Shown here piece by piece: positions 10,080-21,035 of a stretch of DNA of 64,000 nt. The notes beneath the pieces were generated by a model. It had not been told where the DNA came from and did not search any database. It saw only the letters and a program-made list of their open reading frames with translations. The stretch is from Dromiciops gliroides. Its lineage: Eukaryota; Chordata; Mammalia; Microbiotheria; Microbiotheriidae. Numbering within the stretch: position 1 is the stretch's first letter; each line of letters starts with the position of its first letter. Made by a program: the position numbers and the translations under genes. The stretch is taken from contig NC_057866.1 in assembly GCF_019393635.1 (NCBI RefSeq), forward strand, positions 278,822,874 to 278,886,873. The letters are read 5' to 3'.

Positions 10080-11690
10080 CTCATCTCTTCTAGATAAAAC
10101 CAAAAATGGCTTTCAAATTAAAGAAAGAGTTGAATCACAACATCTTATGATCCAGCCAATGACTATGGCTCCATTGAACAATACATTAAACAGCTCCTTA
10201 ATCTCACTACATCTTTCTGCCAAGATATCAAAATGTCCTTTGGACTTAGTAATTTAAAATTTTTTCATGTGTACATACAAAAGCAAGCAAACTTCAATCT
10301 GGAGGACATATTGCATCAATGGATAAAGGCCATACTTACCAATATCTTGGTCTCCTGTACACCAGACACAGTAAACATAAAGATACCAAGGGGGGGAGGG
10401 CAGCTAGGTGGCGCAGTGGATAGAGCACCAGCCCTGGAGTCAGGAGGACCTGAGTTCAAATCTGGCCTCAGACACTTAACACTTACTAGCTGTATAACCC
10501 TGGGCAAGTCACTTAACCCCAACTGCCTCACCAAAAAAAAAAAAATACCAAGGGGAAAGTCTATGGTTGAATATATTAGGAGACATAGTGGCATTATGAA
10601 ATAAAAGGTGAATGGAATAAACACATTTAAACCAATTAACACCAATATAATGTTAGTCTTAACATATACTTTTTTAAAAAACATATACTTTTGCCTGAAT
10701 AAATGGACCTCAATAGATTAGGAAGGTATCCCAACAAAAGCCTCTACAATAATTAATAAAACTTATGCTCCATCACCCAAAAGTAGCTATAGAAGATTGA
10801 TATTTCCACATCAAATAAGAGAAAAAGGATTGGCAAACATTTTTACAATGTCAAACAATTATAGGAATATGTTCAGAATGATTAGATATTACTTTACTAG
10901 CCATGGTTAAAGCTGATATCAAATATACATTATTGGATGCATTGAATGTAGATGAAATTAGATTAACTGAGAGAAAAAGCCTACAAAATCACTAAAATGA
11001 AAGAAGATACTATTGTCTTTCCTTGGGAGACACCTACATGCGCTTAGCCAGCAATATGTCAGCAATAAAAAAATTACTCAAATGCTCAAGTCATGTCAAT
11101 TTCTTTGTGGAAATGAAGGGATTTGTGATAGTGACTCAGGGCAAGGTCATTGGCACCAAAAATGACAAGAAGGGTCATCCTTAAAGAACCCTAACTGGGT
11201 CATCAATGTGGATTATTATTGGAAGTAGTACAAACAAAAACGTCACAGAAGGTTGCAAAAACTTAGCACTTAGTAGCACGACATGATCTTGTGGCTAGAA
11301 TTACCTATCAGTATCCCACTGCCTTTTGTGGATCAACAGACTACAAATCCCCATAGGATAAATATAGACTTCAAGCTCTCCTGGACTATTTAAACAACAT
11401 ACTGCACCAGACTATTATCAGAGACTGATTAGTTGCCCACAACCAGTGGGAAGCAACAGTGATTCATAAATCCTTAAGAATACACTTTGAATAGATGTTG
11501 TCATTTCAAATCTTCCTGATCTCCAAGACACATGGAATGAAAAGCTTTCAAAGTAGAGAAAGACCTACCAGAGGTTGTCAAAATCACATGGGAATAACAC
11601 GAGGCACATATCATTCCCATCATTTTATCTGAAACTGGATTTCTCCTGAGGTTGCTTTCACCAAAATAATTTTATTCAACTACAAATTCA
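10080..11690 (+). mobile_element. Decayed non-LTR retrotransposon with RLE-type C-terminus (Dong/R4-like)
   Basis: Translated pieces follow, in order, a family of non-LTR polymerases that I recognise but cannot search. A thumb-type segment DIKMSFGLSN lies near 10224-10253. KTYAPSPKSSYRRLIFP at 10758-10808 corresponds to the family's T-x-x-R-M-H-H-P-K-S block, followed by a KGLANI segment. FVIVTQGKVIGTKN is at 11122-11163, a GCKNLA remnant lies near 11250, ARHDLVARITYQ starts at 11276, and DVVISNLPDLQDTWNEKL starts at 11494. The last two flank the position of a restriction-like endonuclease in R4/Dong-type elements. The pieces fall in different frames with stops, so the copy is dead. L1 and HAL1 encode none of these motifs. 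A SINE at 10394 splits it, and the ends are approximate. Confidence 0.65.
10394..10544 (+). mobile_element. Short SINE in the RLE-type element
   Basis: A low-divergence full copy ends in CCAACTGCCTCACC and poly-A. TSD ATACCAAGGGG is at 10383-10393 and 10545-10555. Both overlapping open frames (123 and 122 codons, on opposite strands) are largely SINE sequence. Confidence 0.95.
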
Positions 11691-12834
11691 GTTATTTTCC
11701 CATATGTGCAATTGTTTGCAGATCATTTAAAAAAGAAGAAAAGTAGGGTAGCTATTGATTTCTATCTGAATCCAATGGAAAAACATGAGAAGGTTAAGAG
11801 TGTGATACAATGTCATAACAGTCATAACATATACCATGTTTTGATTTACCACTTTTCCCAGTTGACTCCACATGATGCCACTCCTCACAGACAAGTCATT
11901 CTTGGTCATGTTACCACCAGGAAATAAATATCATAAAGAGAGTGTCACATGACCGAAGGTACAAAGCCAATATAAGAGATTATCTCTAATTCCTCTAAAT
12001 TTTATCAAGGGTCCTAAAATATAATAAATGGTTTTAAACTCCTAAAAAGGATCAATAATGTATTAAGCCTTTAGCCATAACACACCAGGCATGGAATTGC
12101 GACTTATGCTTTTTTTACATTTCTGTAAAAAATCTATTATTATGACAAATGAAGTAGCAGAGGAGAAATCTATTTCCATCTTTAGGTTCTGTTCAATCCT
12201 TAAGAAAATCTGTATGAATCTGTTTTTCAAATGATTAAAAAATCAATGCCAACACTCCCTTTTGGGTGCAAATTGTGTTTTGCTAACCTCTCTACAAGTA
12301 ATGCTCAGGTCATCTTTCACAACTTGCCTATATGCATTATTTGTAATTTTCTTTTAATAAACTGAGACTACATTATTACAAGAGAATTGTAACACTGGAG
12401 AATGCTGGAGAGTAAGGATTGTCAGATATTACTGAGATGCAATAAATCAAAAGTTCTCATTTATAATCTTATCTCAGTTCCTTTTAAAATGTGTTTTTGA
12501 CCTTTCTGACCAGTTCTATTTCAAAACAACTTCAAGGCATGCCCCTAAACAGTAGGCCTATGCATAGAATTAATGCATGGGTAACATAACTCACCATCTT
12601 GGAAAAATAATTCTGACCAAGAACAGAGATACTGAATACTTCCTCTCAAGTGAAGCACTGGTTTTGTCATCTTAGAGCTAATTAAACATTTGTAAGGAAA
12701 GTGGGATGTTTTTGGTGGCCAACATCCCACAAACAAGAAGGTTCTCAAGAGAAATATGACCTTTTCTAATGGAAATATTCAGGATAATGAACAGCTAAAT
12801 TTATTTCCTTTTAAATAGCATTAACATGTAAGTG
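11691..12834. other. Unassigned, AT-rich
   Basis: The first part may still belong to the RLE-type element. Two overlapping opposite-strand open frames at 11706-11927 show no recognisable domain. I see no other repeat family. Confidence 0.35.
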
Positions 12835-13385
12835 GGGGTGTATAGGGTATTAAAGGAGTACTAGTGCCTTTGGGGTGAGGGCTTGCTGAGCCTTTATCAG
12901 GGCTGCTCATCCACATTTAGTGTCCACATTCACCCAACTCTCACCTGGGGCTCCAAGAAACTATAGAATGCCCAGTGGTCACACCCCAGTAAAACTGGCT
13001 TGGCAGATAGGCTAAACCAGGTTGAGGGTTATTGACAGGCTGCAAACTTGTTGGTAAGTAAAGGGATGCTTACCTCAAACATGAAATGACTCCCTCACCC
13101 CCTGGGAGAGTGGGTGGATGAGAACAGTTTGTTCCAATGGTCATGAAGTAGGTGCTATGGAGTGCTTAGAGCTTGTTCAGACATGAAAGACTCCAAGGTT
13201 ATTGAATCCTGGGTCATCCTCAGTCATCTTGACTTTTGTCTTACCCCTGAACTTTGATGACTCTGGAAAAGAGAGTGAGGCTGATGATTGTGTAACTGCC
13301 TCACATAAATCCAATTCTCATGCAAGTAAAAATGTCACCTATAGCATTGTGATGGCCATTGGCCCTCTTTAGAAACAAGGGACAA
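12835..13385 (+). mobile_element. RTE-tailed marsupial element, sense, split by HAL1
   Basis: The body runs through GAGGGCTTGCTGAGCCTTTAT, GTGGATGAGAACAGTTTGTTCC and GACTCTGGAAAAGAGAGTGAG. The tail GGCCCTCTTTAGAAACAAGGGACAA ends at the HAL1 insertion, and AGAAACAAAGGACAAACAAC resumes at 16392. This is the longest sense copy of the family here, and it shows that the shorter tail-only pieces at 2875, 36945 and 60616 belong to one family or share its end. Confidence 0.65.
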
Positions 13386-14029
13386 GAGTGAGCTCTCGAA
13401 CTCATGACACAATCACTCCAAAAAAACATCAAAATAATGCCATAGGACAATGCCTGGAGCAGCAAAACCCACAGAAGAATGTGCTAAAATCATGTTCTAA
13501 CCAAGAATGTCTTGGAAGGTTGAGAGGAGGGAGCTGCTATACTGAGACAGGAGTGGAGCCCAACCTCACAGTCACCCTGACACAGATGCAGTCCCAGGAA
13601 GGCCTCACCAGAGGAGACCCACAGAGCCTCTGAATCAGCTAAAGAGTCAATGTCGGCTAGAACTAAGCTCACAGTCTGATGAGAGGGCTAAGCCCTTGTC
13701 AGGGGGGAGACTACAGGGGTCTATGCTGGTGCCAAGGCAGAAATTGGGTTTTTCACCCCTGCTGGGAACCAGGAGGTAGGCTTAAGTAGCAGTGGCCCAG
13801 GTTGAGGAGAGGCACAGGCTCATTGGAAAGGACAACCACAGCACACAAAACTAGTTGATTACCAAGTTGGTCTGCGGTCATCTAAGGACCAGGGAGCAGG
13901 CCGGGCAAGTGAAGAACTTGATCCTCCTTAAATCATACCACCTGGGACTTCTGAAGCTTGGGATACTGCAGCCTGGAAACAGTGCCCCACTTTAAGGAGC
14001 TAAAAGTCAAGTAAAAGAAAGGCAAGATG

Positions 14030-14192
14030 GGGGCAGATAGGTGGCGCAGTGGATAGAGCACCGGCCCTGGAGTCAGGAGTACCTGAGTTCAAATCTGGCC
14101 TCAGACACTTAACACTTACTAGCTGTGTGACCCTGGGAAAGTCACTTAACCCCAATTGCCTCACTTAAAACAAAACAAAACAAACAAACAAA
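14030..14192 (+). mobile_element. Short SINE at the HAL1 ORF1 start codon
   Basis: The TSD is AAAAGAAAGGCAAGATG (14013-14029) and AAAAGAAAGGAAAGATG (14193-14209). The duplicated host therefore includes the ORF1 ATG, and an ATG stands on both sides of the insertion; the 3' copy keeps the reading frame. Confidence 0.9.
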
Positions 14193-14206
14193 AAAAGAAA
14201 GGAAAG

Positions 14207-15181
14207 ATGAGCAGACAGAGAAAGGTGAGGACCATAGAAAGTCTCTTCAGTGACAAGGAAGAGTGAGGTATACCCTCAGAGGAAGAAGTCAATGTCAGGG
14301 CTCCTATATCTAAAGCTTCTGAGAAAAATATTAATTGGTCTCAGGCCATGAAGGCACTCAAAAATGACTTTGAAGATAAAGTTAGAGAGGTGGAGGAAAA
14401 AATCAAAAGAGAAATGAGTGTGATGCAGGAAAGACATGAGAAAAAAGTCAACAGCTTGAAAAGTCAAATTGGCCAAATGGAAAAGGAGGTACAAAAGCTC
14501 TCTGATAAAAATAATTGCTGAAGAATTAGGATTGAACAAAGGGAAGCTAGTGGCTTTATGAGAAACCAAGACACAACGAAGCAAATTCAAATGAATAAAA
14601 AAATAGATGGCAATGTGAAATATCTTCTGAGAAAAACTGCTGACCTGGAAAATAGGTCCAGGAGAGATAATTTGAAAATTATTGGTCTACCTGAAAACCA
14701 TGATCAAGGAAAGAGCTTAGACATCATCTTCCAAGATATTCTCAGGGAAAATTGCCCTGAAATTCTAGAAGAAGAAGCTAAAATAGAAATTGAAAGGATC
14801 CACCGATCACCTCCAGAAAGAGATCCCAAAAGGAAAACTCCTAGGAATATTATAGCCAAATTCCAGAGCTCTCAGGTCAAGGAGAAAATATTGCAAGCTG
14901 CCAAAAAGAAAGAATTCAAGTATTGTGGAGTCCTAGTCAGGATAGCACCAGATCTATCAGTTTCTACATTAAAGGACCAGAGGGCATGGAATATGATATT
15001 TTGGAGGGCTAAGGAACTGGGATTACAACCAAGAATCACCTACCCAGCAAAAATGAGCATAATCTTTCAGAGGAAAAAATGTGACTTCAATGAAAAAGAG
15101 GACTTTCAGGTATTCCTGATGAAAAGACCTGAACTGAATGGCAAATTTGACTTTCAAATACAAGACCCTAGAGAACCATGA
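14207..15181 (+). pseudogene. HAL1/L1 ORF1 protein, broken by two stops
   Basis: L1 ORF1 protein is a trimeric RNA-binding chaperone. From the ATG at 14207 the frame would give about 325 codons, close to the family length, but TGA codons at 14264-14266 and 14519-14521 interrupt it. The first part has acidic and lysine-rich heptads (around EDKVREVEEKIKREM), which fit the coiled coil. The uninterrupted 207 codons from 14558 contain the RRM-type core: RRDNLKIIGLPE at residues 36-47, EIERIHRSPPERDPKRKTPR at about 77-96, NIIAKF, and VKEKILQAAKKKEF. They also contain the C-terminal domain with DLSVSTLKDQRAW and RITYPAKM. The long surviving 3' frame suggests moderate age. Confidence 0.9.
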
Positions 15182-15189
15182 AAAATTGG

Positions 15190-15314
15190 AGTTGGGGGAC
15201 ATACCTGGGGTCATGAAGTGGGTGACTGTCTTGTGTCTGAGGCTGGGTTTTGGCTGAGATGCCCCTGGTTCCAGGGGGGATGCTTTGTCCACTGTGTCAC
15301 CTAGCTGCCCCATG
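15190..15314 (-). mobile_element. Diverged short SINE, antisense, after ORF1
   Basis: CTGTGTCACCTAGCTGCCCC at the right edge is the reverse of the SINE head, and GTCTGAGGCTGGGTTT marks the middle. It is more diverged than its neighbours and carries an insertion-rich interior. I see no clear TSD. Confidence 0.7.
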
Positions 15315-16456
15315 ATGACATCTTTAGGGTTAAATTGAGGGGTGAGGGGAATGCACTGGAAAAGGGCAGAGGTGAAATCCTACATGAAAGAAAGAGGAAA
15401 AGGTTTATGGAGTGGGGGAAGAGACAGGGGAAGAGCAAGGCAGTAAATGAATTTTACACTCATCAGAGTTGTCTCAAGGAGGGATTAACACACACATACC
15501 CAACTGGGTGGAGTAATCTATTTAATCTGGGCAGTAAATGAGCCTAACACTCATCAGGATTGGCTCAAAGACCTCAATCTCATCAGAATTGGCTCAAGGA
15601 GGGAATAACATACACACTCAATTGGGTGGAGTAATATCTCTAACCCTGCAGGAAAATAGGAGGGTAAGGAGATAAAGAGAGAGAGGCAAAAGAAGTAAGG
15701 GCAGATTGGGAGAGGGAACAGACAGAAGCAAATCTCTTTTGAAGAGGGATAGGATGAAAGAAGATGGATAATAGAATAAATTTAATGGGGAAGGGAATAG
15801 GATGGAAGGGAAACAGTTAACAATAGTAATCATGAAAAAGAGAAAAGGGGGAAAATTGTACAAAAAATATTTATAGCAACTCTTTGTGGTGGCTAAGAAT
15901 TGAGAATCAAGGGAATGTCCATCAATTGAGGAAGGACAGAAGAAGCTGTGGTATAAGATTGTGGTGGAATGGTCTTGTGCTATGGGAAATGATGAACAGG
16001 ATGATCCCAGAAAAACCTGGAAATACTCATGAACTGATGTATAGTGAAGTGAGCAGTGCTGGGAGGACATTGCGCGTAGTGACAGCAGTATTGTTCAATG
16101 AGAAATTGTGAATGACTTAACTACTCTCTGCAATGCAATGATCCAAGACAATCCCAAGGAACTAATGAGGATGCTTACTATCCACCCCCATAGAAAGAAC
16201 TGATAAAAAGAGAACTTGTGGATTGTACATATATAACCTGGTTGTAGTCTTGTGGAGGGAGGAGGAAAGGGAGGGAGGGAAGGAAAAAATCTGAAACTCT
16301 AAATCTTATGAAAATGAATGTTCAAAACTACCCTTACATGTAACTGGAAAAAGTAAAATAAATGTTAGTTGCTAAAATAAATGAATAAAATAGAAACAAA
16401 GGACAAACAACATTAAGTGACTAATTGGATTTAAGGTCCTTGAGGATACTGACTTT

Positions 16457-16610
16457 TTTTTTCCCTTTTTTAAAAAATTTTTTGCGGGGCAGTGAGGGTT
16501 AAGTGACTTGCCCAGGTTCACACAGCTAGTAAGTATCAAGTGTCTGAGGTTGGATTTGAACCTGAGTACTCCTGAATGCATAGCCAGTGCTTTATCCACT
16601 GCACCACCCC
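16457..16610 (-). mobile_element. Short SINE, antisense
   Basis: Poly-T on the left, box-B-like GGATTTGAACC in the middle. TSD ATACTGACTTT is perfect at 16446-16456 and 16611-16621. The first bases of the head are replaced or lost at the right edge. Confidence 0.9.
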
Positions 16611-16687
16611 ATACTGACTTTAAAAAAAAAAAAAAAAAACTTTTTGGGTATCTCTGGAGAATACTAAGCCCTTTTAATACATGCTTG

Positions 16688-17627
16688 TGTGGAAATTTAT
16701 TTTGATTTGGGGACCCTACCTTTAGGCTAGGATTAGGAAGTCTTAGGCCCTCAGGGTCTCTTCTGTATGGGAGGTGCTAGTGCCCCTCCCCCTCTGCTTC
16801 AGCTGAGCCAAAAAGCCCGTGGGCTGTACAAGAGGCCAGGTCAGACAGCTGCGGGGAGGGAGCACAAGCTTGCTCCACCTGGAGTGGAGCTATCTGAGAG
16901 ATCCTGGGCTCATCCAGGCCGGGCTCTGGCATAGCCTGTGCCGAGGCACATGAGGCTTGAGTGCACCCCCCACTCCCACCAGCTGCAGCCCTGGCTGGTG
17001 GATTAGCTTGGTCTGTGGGGACGCAGGAAGCCCCGAGATTTGAGCGGAGAGAAGGAAAGATTATATAGACCTGGGGGTTAGACTCAGGGGGGCAGACGAG
17101 AGACAGGGCTGACAGGGGGACTGGAGGCAAAGGACAAGATAGAGAGACTGGGTGGACAAGATTAAAAGTTCCAGGCACAGCAGGGGGAAAAGAGATGCAG
17201 TGGAAAGAGACTCACTGCAATGCAGTCAGGTTGTACATTTTATTTCCCTGTATTCTCAATTTTAAATAGTATCTCATAAATAAACTCTGCTTTGATTATT
17301 TAGTTAAGAGTCTTCTTAGTATTTTGCTTATCAATTTCGGAGTGGAGCAGTGTGGTGGAACTTCATAAACGGCCCACATTAAATTAATAGCCGTCAGATA
17401 GCCAGTTAGTCAAAAGTCCCCAAATTAGTCCTCCAGTCAGATTAGCCCCCAAATCAGGCCCAATCAGTCAAAATATTCTTACATTTGAATGGCGACCATG
17501 GCAGGACTTATGGCCCAATTATAATTTTTCTAAGCTTATAATTTTTCATGTAGTCATAATTTTTCATAAGTCCAAATATATAATTTTTACAGGTTAGATT
17601 GGCTAGCAAATAATTATTTTTTTTACA
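16688..17627 (+). mobile_element. LTR of a class-I-like endogenous retrovirus, copy A
   Basis: The unit starts TGTGGAAATT and ends TTTTTTACA, with a 4-bp TSD CTTG at 16684-16687 and 17628-17631. A TATA-like TTATATAG lies at 17061-17068 and a polyadenylation signal AATAAA at 17279-17284, in the right order for U3-R-U5 on the plus strand. An 18-base string at 17490-17507 beginning TGGCGACC resembles the complement of a tRNA-Arg 3' end (14 of 18). It lies 120 bp inside the right end, preceded by TTCTTACA and TTTGAA as if an LTR edge were there. No retroviral coding sequence is attached. Confidence 0.8.
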
Positions 17628-17631
17628 CTTG

Positions 17632-18210
17632 TTGACTGAGGGATCCCAGCTATTTTCATGGCTTAAGGAGGGATATTGGTTTAGACCCAGCCATTAGACT
17701 TCTGAGGAAACTAGAATCAGCTGAAAACCTCTAGAATTCTGCTTATTTCTTTTTCCATTGGTCCTACATTGTGCTATCATAGTCTTTGTTTGCTCAATGC
17801 CACCTTGAACAGGTCATTTGAGTTCCTAGAGTCTCCTAATAGTTTTGCACTCTCTTCTCTTGCAGGTACAAATTCCCCACCAGGGACCTCGATTCTTCAT
17901 CTTTGGTTACTGTCTGGTCCACTTCCCTTCCAAATGAGGCAATTAGTCATTTCCCACTGTCTCTACCCTTTCATGACCTGGCAGCTCACTCTTCACTTCC
18001 TTGAGTTGACTGAGCTCCCTTTCTCTATTCATCTAATTATATCTCTTCCATATGGAAAGGACAAGTCATTACCTACTGTCTCCATGTTGCTTTTTCTAGT
18101 TAGACAGATGCTAAGCTAGCATCCCTTCCCTCAGAAACACCCATAGTTCTTGTCTCCTCCTTACTCACAGAAAAATAAATAAGCAAACAAATAAATGCCT
18201 CTAAGTCTGT

Positions 18211-18246
<36 letters not shown>

Positions 18247-18704
18247 AGCCTCAACTAGTTTGGAATTTCCTTAAATGTAAACAATAGTTTGAATAACTCT
18301 TTGTCTTTTTTCAACCCATAGTTTAAAAGGATTAGAGAGAAACACAGATAACTATAATAAATGATACTAGATGATAGATGTATTAAAGTGAGGCTGTGTG
18401 AAGTCTGAAGGTAAACAGTATTATTGTTTGGTTGGGGGGCATGGGGGTGGTGAAGATTTAGCTCCAACTTGAAATGCCTCCAGGTCTGGGGATATCACTC
18501 CCTCCCAAGGTGATCCATTCTCTTTTATTTACTCTCACTCTCTTATGAGCCCTCCACAATCTGGATTTTGGGATATCCCTTAAGAGAAGCTTTTCTCTTC
18601 AAGGTCACCATCCACCTTTCACTTGATTGACCCAATGGCTAGCCTCTTCTGCATTCTCCTGCTTGACTGTTCTGCTGACCTTGCTGCTGCTGGCTGCTGG
18701 CTCA
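17632..18704. other. Unassigned interval between two LTRs, with (GT)16
   Basis: The interval is not retroviral: I see no gag, pol or env-like frames. A GT microsatellite occupies 18213-18244. A 116-codon frame at 17769 is pyrimidine-rich, has no domain I recognise, and may be CR1/L3-like remnant. Confidence 0.4.
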
Positions 18705-18708
18705 GTGG

Positions 18709-20143
18709 TGTGGACATTTATTTTGATTTGGGGACCCTACCTTTAGGCTGAGATTAGAAAGCCTTAGGCCCTCAGGGTCTCTGTCCATCCTCCTCTGCTT
18801 CAGCTGAGCAAAAAAGCCCTGTGGGCTGTACAAGACGCCAGGTCAGAGAGCTGGGGGGAAAAAGCCCCCAGATCCCTCCACCCTGAGCAGAGGTATCTCA
18901 GAGATGCTGGGCTCTGGTGTAGCCTGTGCTGAGGCACGTGAGGCTTGTGCACCCCCCACCCCCCACCAGCCGCAGCCCTGGCTGGAGGATTAGCTTGGTC
19001 TGTGGAGGCGCAGGAAGCCCTGAGATTTGAGTGGAGAGAAGAAAAGGTATATATAGACCTGGGAGTTAGACAGCAGGGGAGGAGATGAGCTGAGCAGGGG
19101 GATGAGATAAACAGTAACGCAGGACTAGGAGCAAGGAGGAAAGTTCGGTTCGGACAAGGAGACAGGGGGCTGAGAAGGGGACTGGAGGCGGATGACAAGA
19201 TTAGAGGAGGTGAAATTCAGATGGATGAGCGTGGACAAGGATGCAGCGGTTCGGATAGATGAGAGCAGGCAGAGAAGAGGTCAAGCGGTGGCTGACAAGA
19301 TTAGAGAGGTTGGAGACGGCAAAGAGAGGAAGAAGACAGACTAGAGACAGGGCTACAAGGATGCAGGAGAAGATGAGAAGGACTAGGAGCAGGGAAAAGA
19401 GAGGCCAAAGGGCAGACTGATAGAGCAGACAGACAGAAGGTCGGTGAGAGAGAAACACAGGGTTTCAGCAGTGGCAGTAAGGAGGAGAGGAAAGTTAGAA
19501 GCAGGGGGATTTGCAAAGTGAAAGGGGCTTGGAGTTAGAATAAAGGACCTGAGTGCCCTGAGGCGGGCACAGCTAAGGCCCTTATTGTATTAAAAAGGTT
19601 ACAGGCCTTATTACAAACCAGGGAAAGTGTAACGTGCCCTGAGGCAAGTGGCGGCTAAGGCCCTTATTGTATTAAAAAAAGTTTGAGCAGCAGGTGGGAA
19701 AGAGACAGTGGAAAGAGACATCAGGAAAGCAGTCAGGTTGTACATTTTATTTCCCTGTATTCTTAATTTTCTATAGTATCTCATAAATAAACTCTGCTTT
19801 GATTATTTGGTTAAGAGGCTTCTTAATCTTTAGCTTACCATTTTGGGAGTGGAGCAGTGTGGTGGAACTTTATATAAACGGCCCACATTAAATTAACAGC
19901 AGTCAGATAGCCAAATAGGCAAAAGTCCCCAGATTAGTCATCCACAGTTTAGTCCCCCCAAAATTAGGCCCAGCTAGTCAGTTTAAAATATTCTTACATT
20001 TGAATGGTGACCACGAAGGGACTTATGGCCCAATTATAATGTTCTCTAAACTTAACATTTTTCATATAGTTATAGTTTTTCATAAGTTCAATTATATATA
20101 ATTTTCCAGGTTAGATTAGTTAGTTAATATTAATTTTTTTACA
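18709..20143 (+). mobile_element. LTR of the same family, longer copy B
   Basis: The ends match copy A (TGTGGACATT to TTTTTTTACA), and the 4-bp TSD GTGG differs (18705-18708 and 20144-20147), so it is an independent insertion. TATATATAG is at 19048-19056 and AATAAA at 19786-19791. The purine-rich middle is about 495 bp longer than in copy A. It includes a partial tandem duplication starting GTGCCCTGAGGC at 19553 and again at 19634, each with a CTAAGGCCCTTATTGTATT block. The tRNA-Arg-like site at 20005-20022, TGGTGACCACGAAGGGAC, matches 17 of 18 expected bases. Confidence 0.8.
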
Positions 20144-20147
20144 GTGG

Positions 20148-20849
20148 GGATGTTTTCTTTTTTTTGAGTCTGTATGACATTCTTAGTTCTCTTCTCTGTC
20201 TAAATGCTCTTCTGTTTCCTTTGCTGGTTTATCATGTACATCATGCCCATTATCTGTGGTGTCCCCTGTGTAATTTAAGATTCTAAATGTGGCTTCTAAT
20301 CTGTTCCCCCAGTTTTGGGGGGAAAATGACTAAAATCACTGATAAAACGAGTTTAGGTTTTTAAGGGTTTATTGGAAAATAGAAAGAAAAAGATTGAGAA
20401 CAGAATTCCAACAGCCTGGCATTCCTATCTTTCCTCAAATTTCCTGTGAAGTCCTCTGCCGCCACCACCACCAAGTCAGGAACCCAAAAGCACAAGAGCT
20501 CTCCACGCAGGCTCCCTCTCCTCCTTCCTGTCTCCTCCCAGAAAATAGGAGGCTCCTCAAGTTGATTGGCTGGTAGCCTTGATAGATAGCACTCATGAGC
20601 AAACGTCATTTCCCGACACCAAGGAAAAGCCACAATGCCTCTGAGGCATTTTCCTCATGGTGGAGCTTTCCCACAGCAAGTCTCCTGTAGGTGGCATCAT
20701 TGCAATCATTACACCCCCAAGCCACTGTCCTGGACCATCTTCTTTTACTTTCTCTACCCTCTCTCACCAATTCCAATACATTCAATTACCATCAGTATGC
20801 ACATCACTCCCCAATCTCTATGTAGACTCATTGTCTCTTTGGTTCCCTT
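20148..20849. other. Unassigned
   Basis: Overlapping open frames on both strands at 20361-20633 and 20635-20961 show no recognisable domain. The pyrimidine-rich part from 20700 may be CR1/L3-derived. Confidence 0.35.
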
Positions 20850-20975
20850 CTCGCATGGCACCCAAAACATCTTTCAAAGACAATGTATTCAGTTTATATC
20901 TCAAAAAATATCTGTAAACACTTACAGAAAAATAATATGTTGGTTAAAGAGAAGAAAATAGTGTCAAAAAATCCT
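20850..20975 (+). repeat. Unnamed dispersed repeat, copy 2
   Basis: This matches 9230-9365, with 36 identical bases at 20924-20959. The match stops near CCTAGAAG on the right. Confidence 0.6.
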
Positions 20976-21035
20976 AGAAGAATGGACATTCTGGAAGGAT
21001 GTTTACTTCAAAGTCCATGACTGAAGAGCTATTTC

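Larger units (their letters stand above)
13386..16391 (+). mobile_element. Complete HAL1 (half-LINE, ORF1-only L1 derivative)
   Basis: The unit is flanked by a 15-bp TSD, AGAAACAAGGGACAA at 13371-13385 and AGAAACAAAGGACAA at 16392-16406 (one mismatch), so both ends are defined. In order it has a 5' region (13386-14029), an ORF1 coiled coil plus RNA-binding core (14207-15181), a purine-rich stretch (15330-15840) and an L1-type 3' UTR. The 3' UTR has the CATCAATTGAGGAAGGAC block and a GGAGGGAGGAGG tract at 16255-16285, and ends near AAATAAATG at 16370-16385. No reverse transcriptase or endonuclease sequence lies between ORF1 and the 3' UTR, which matches the known HAL1 architecture. Two SINEs sit inside. 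It would have depended on L1 ORF2 protein for mobility. Confidence 0.85.

Noticed and set aside
10233..10684. Opposite-strand open frames of 123 and 122 codons
   Set aside because: Both run through a SINE inserted with a clear TSD into a decayed retrotransposon.
14276..14590. Minus-strand 104-codon frame
   Set aside because: It is the shadow of the HAL1 ORF1 coiled-coil region on the plus strand.
16688..20143. One provirus with paired LTRs
   Set aside because: The two LTRs have different TSDs and the 1.1 kb between them is not retroviral.
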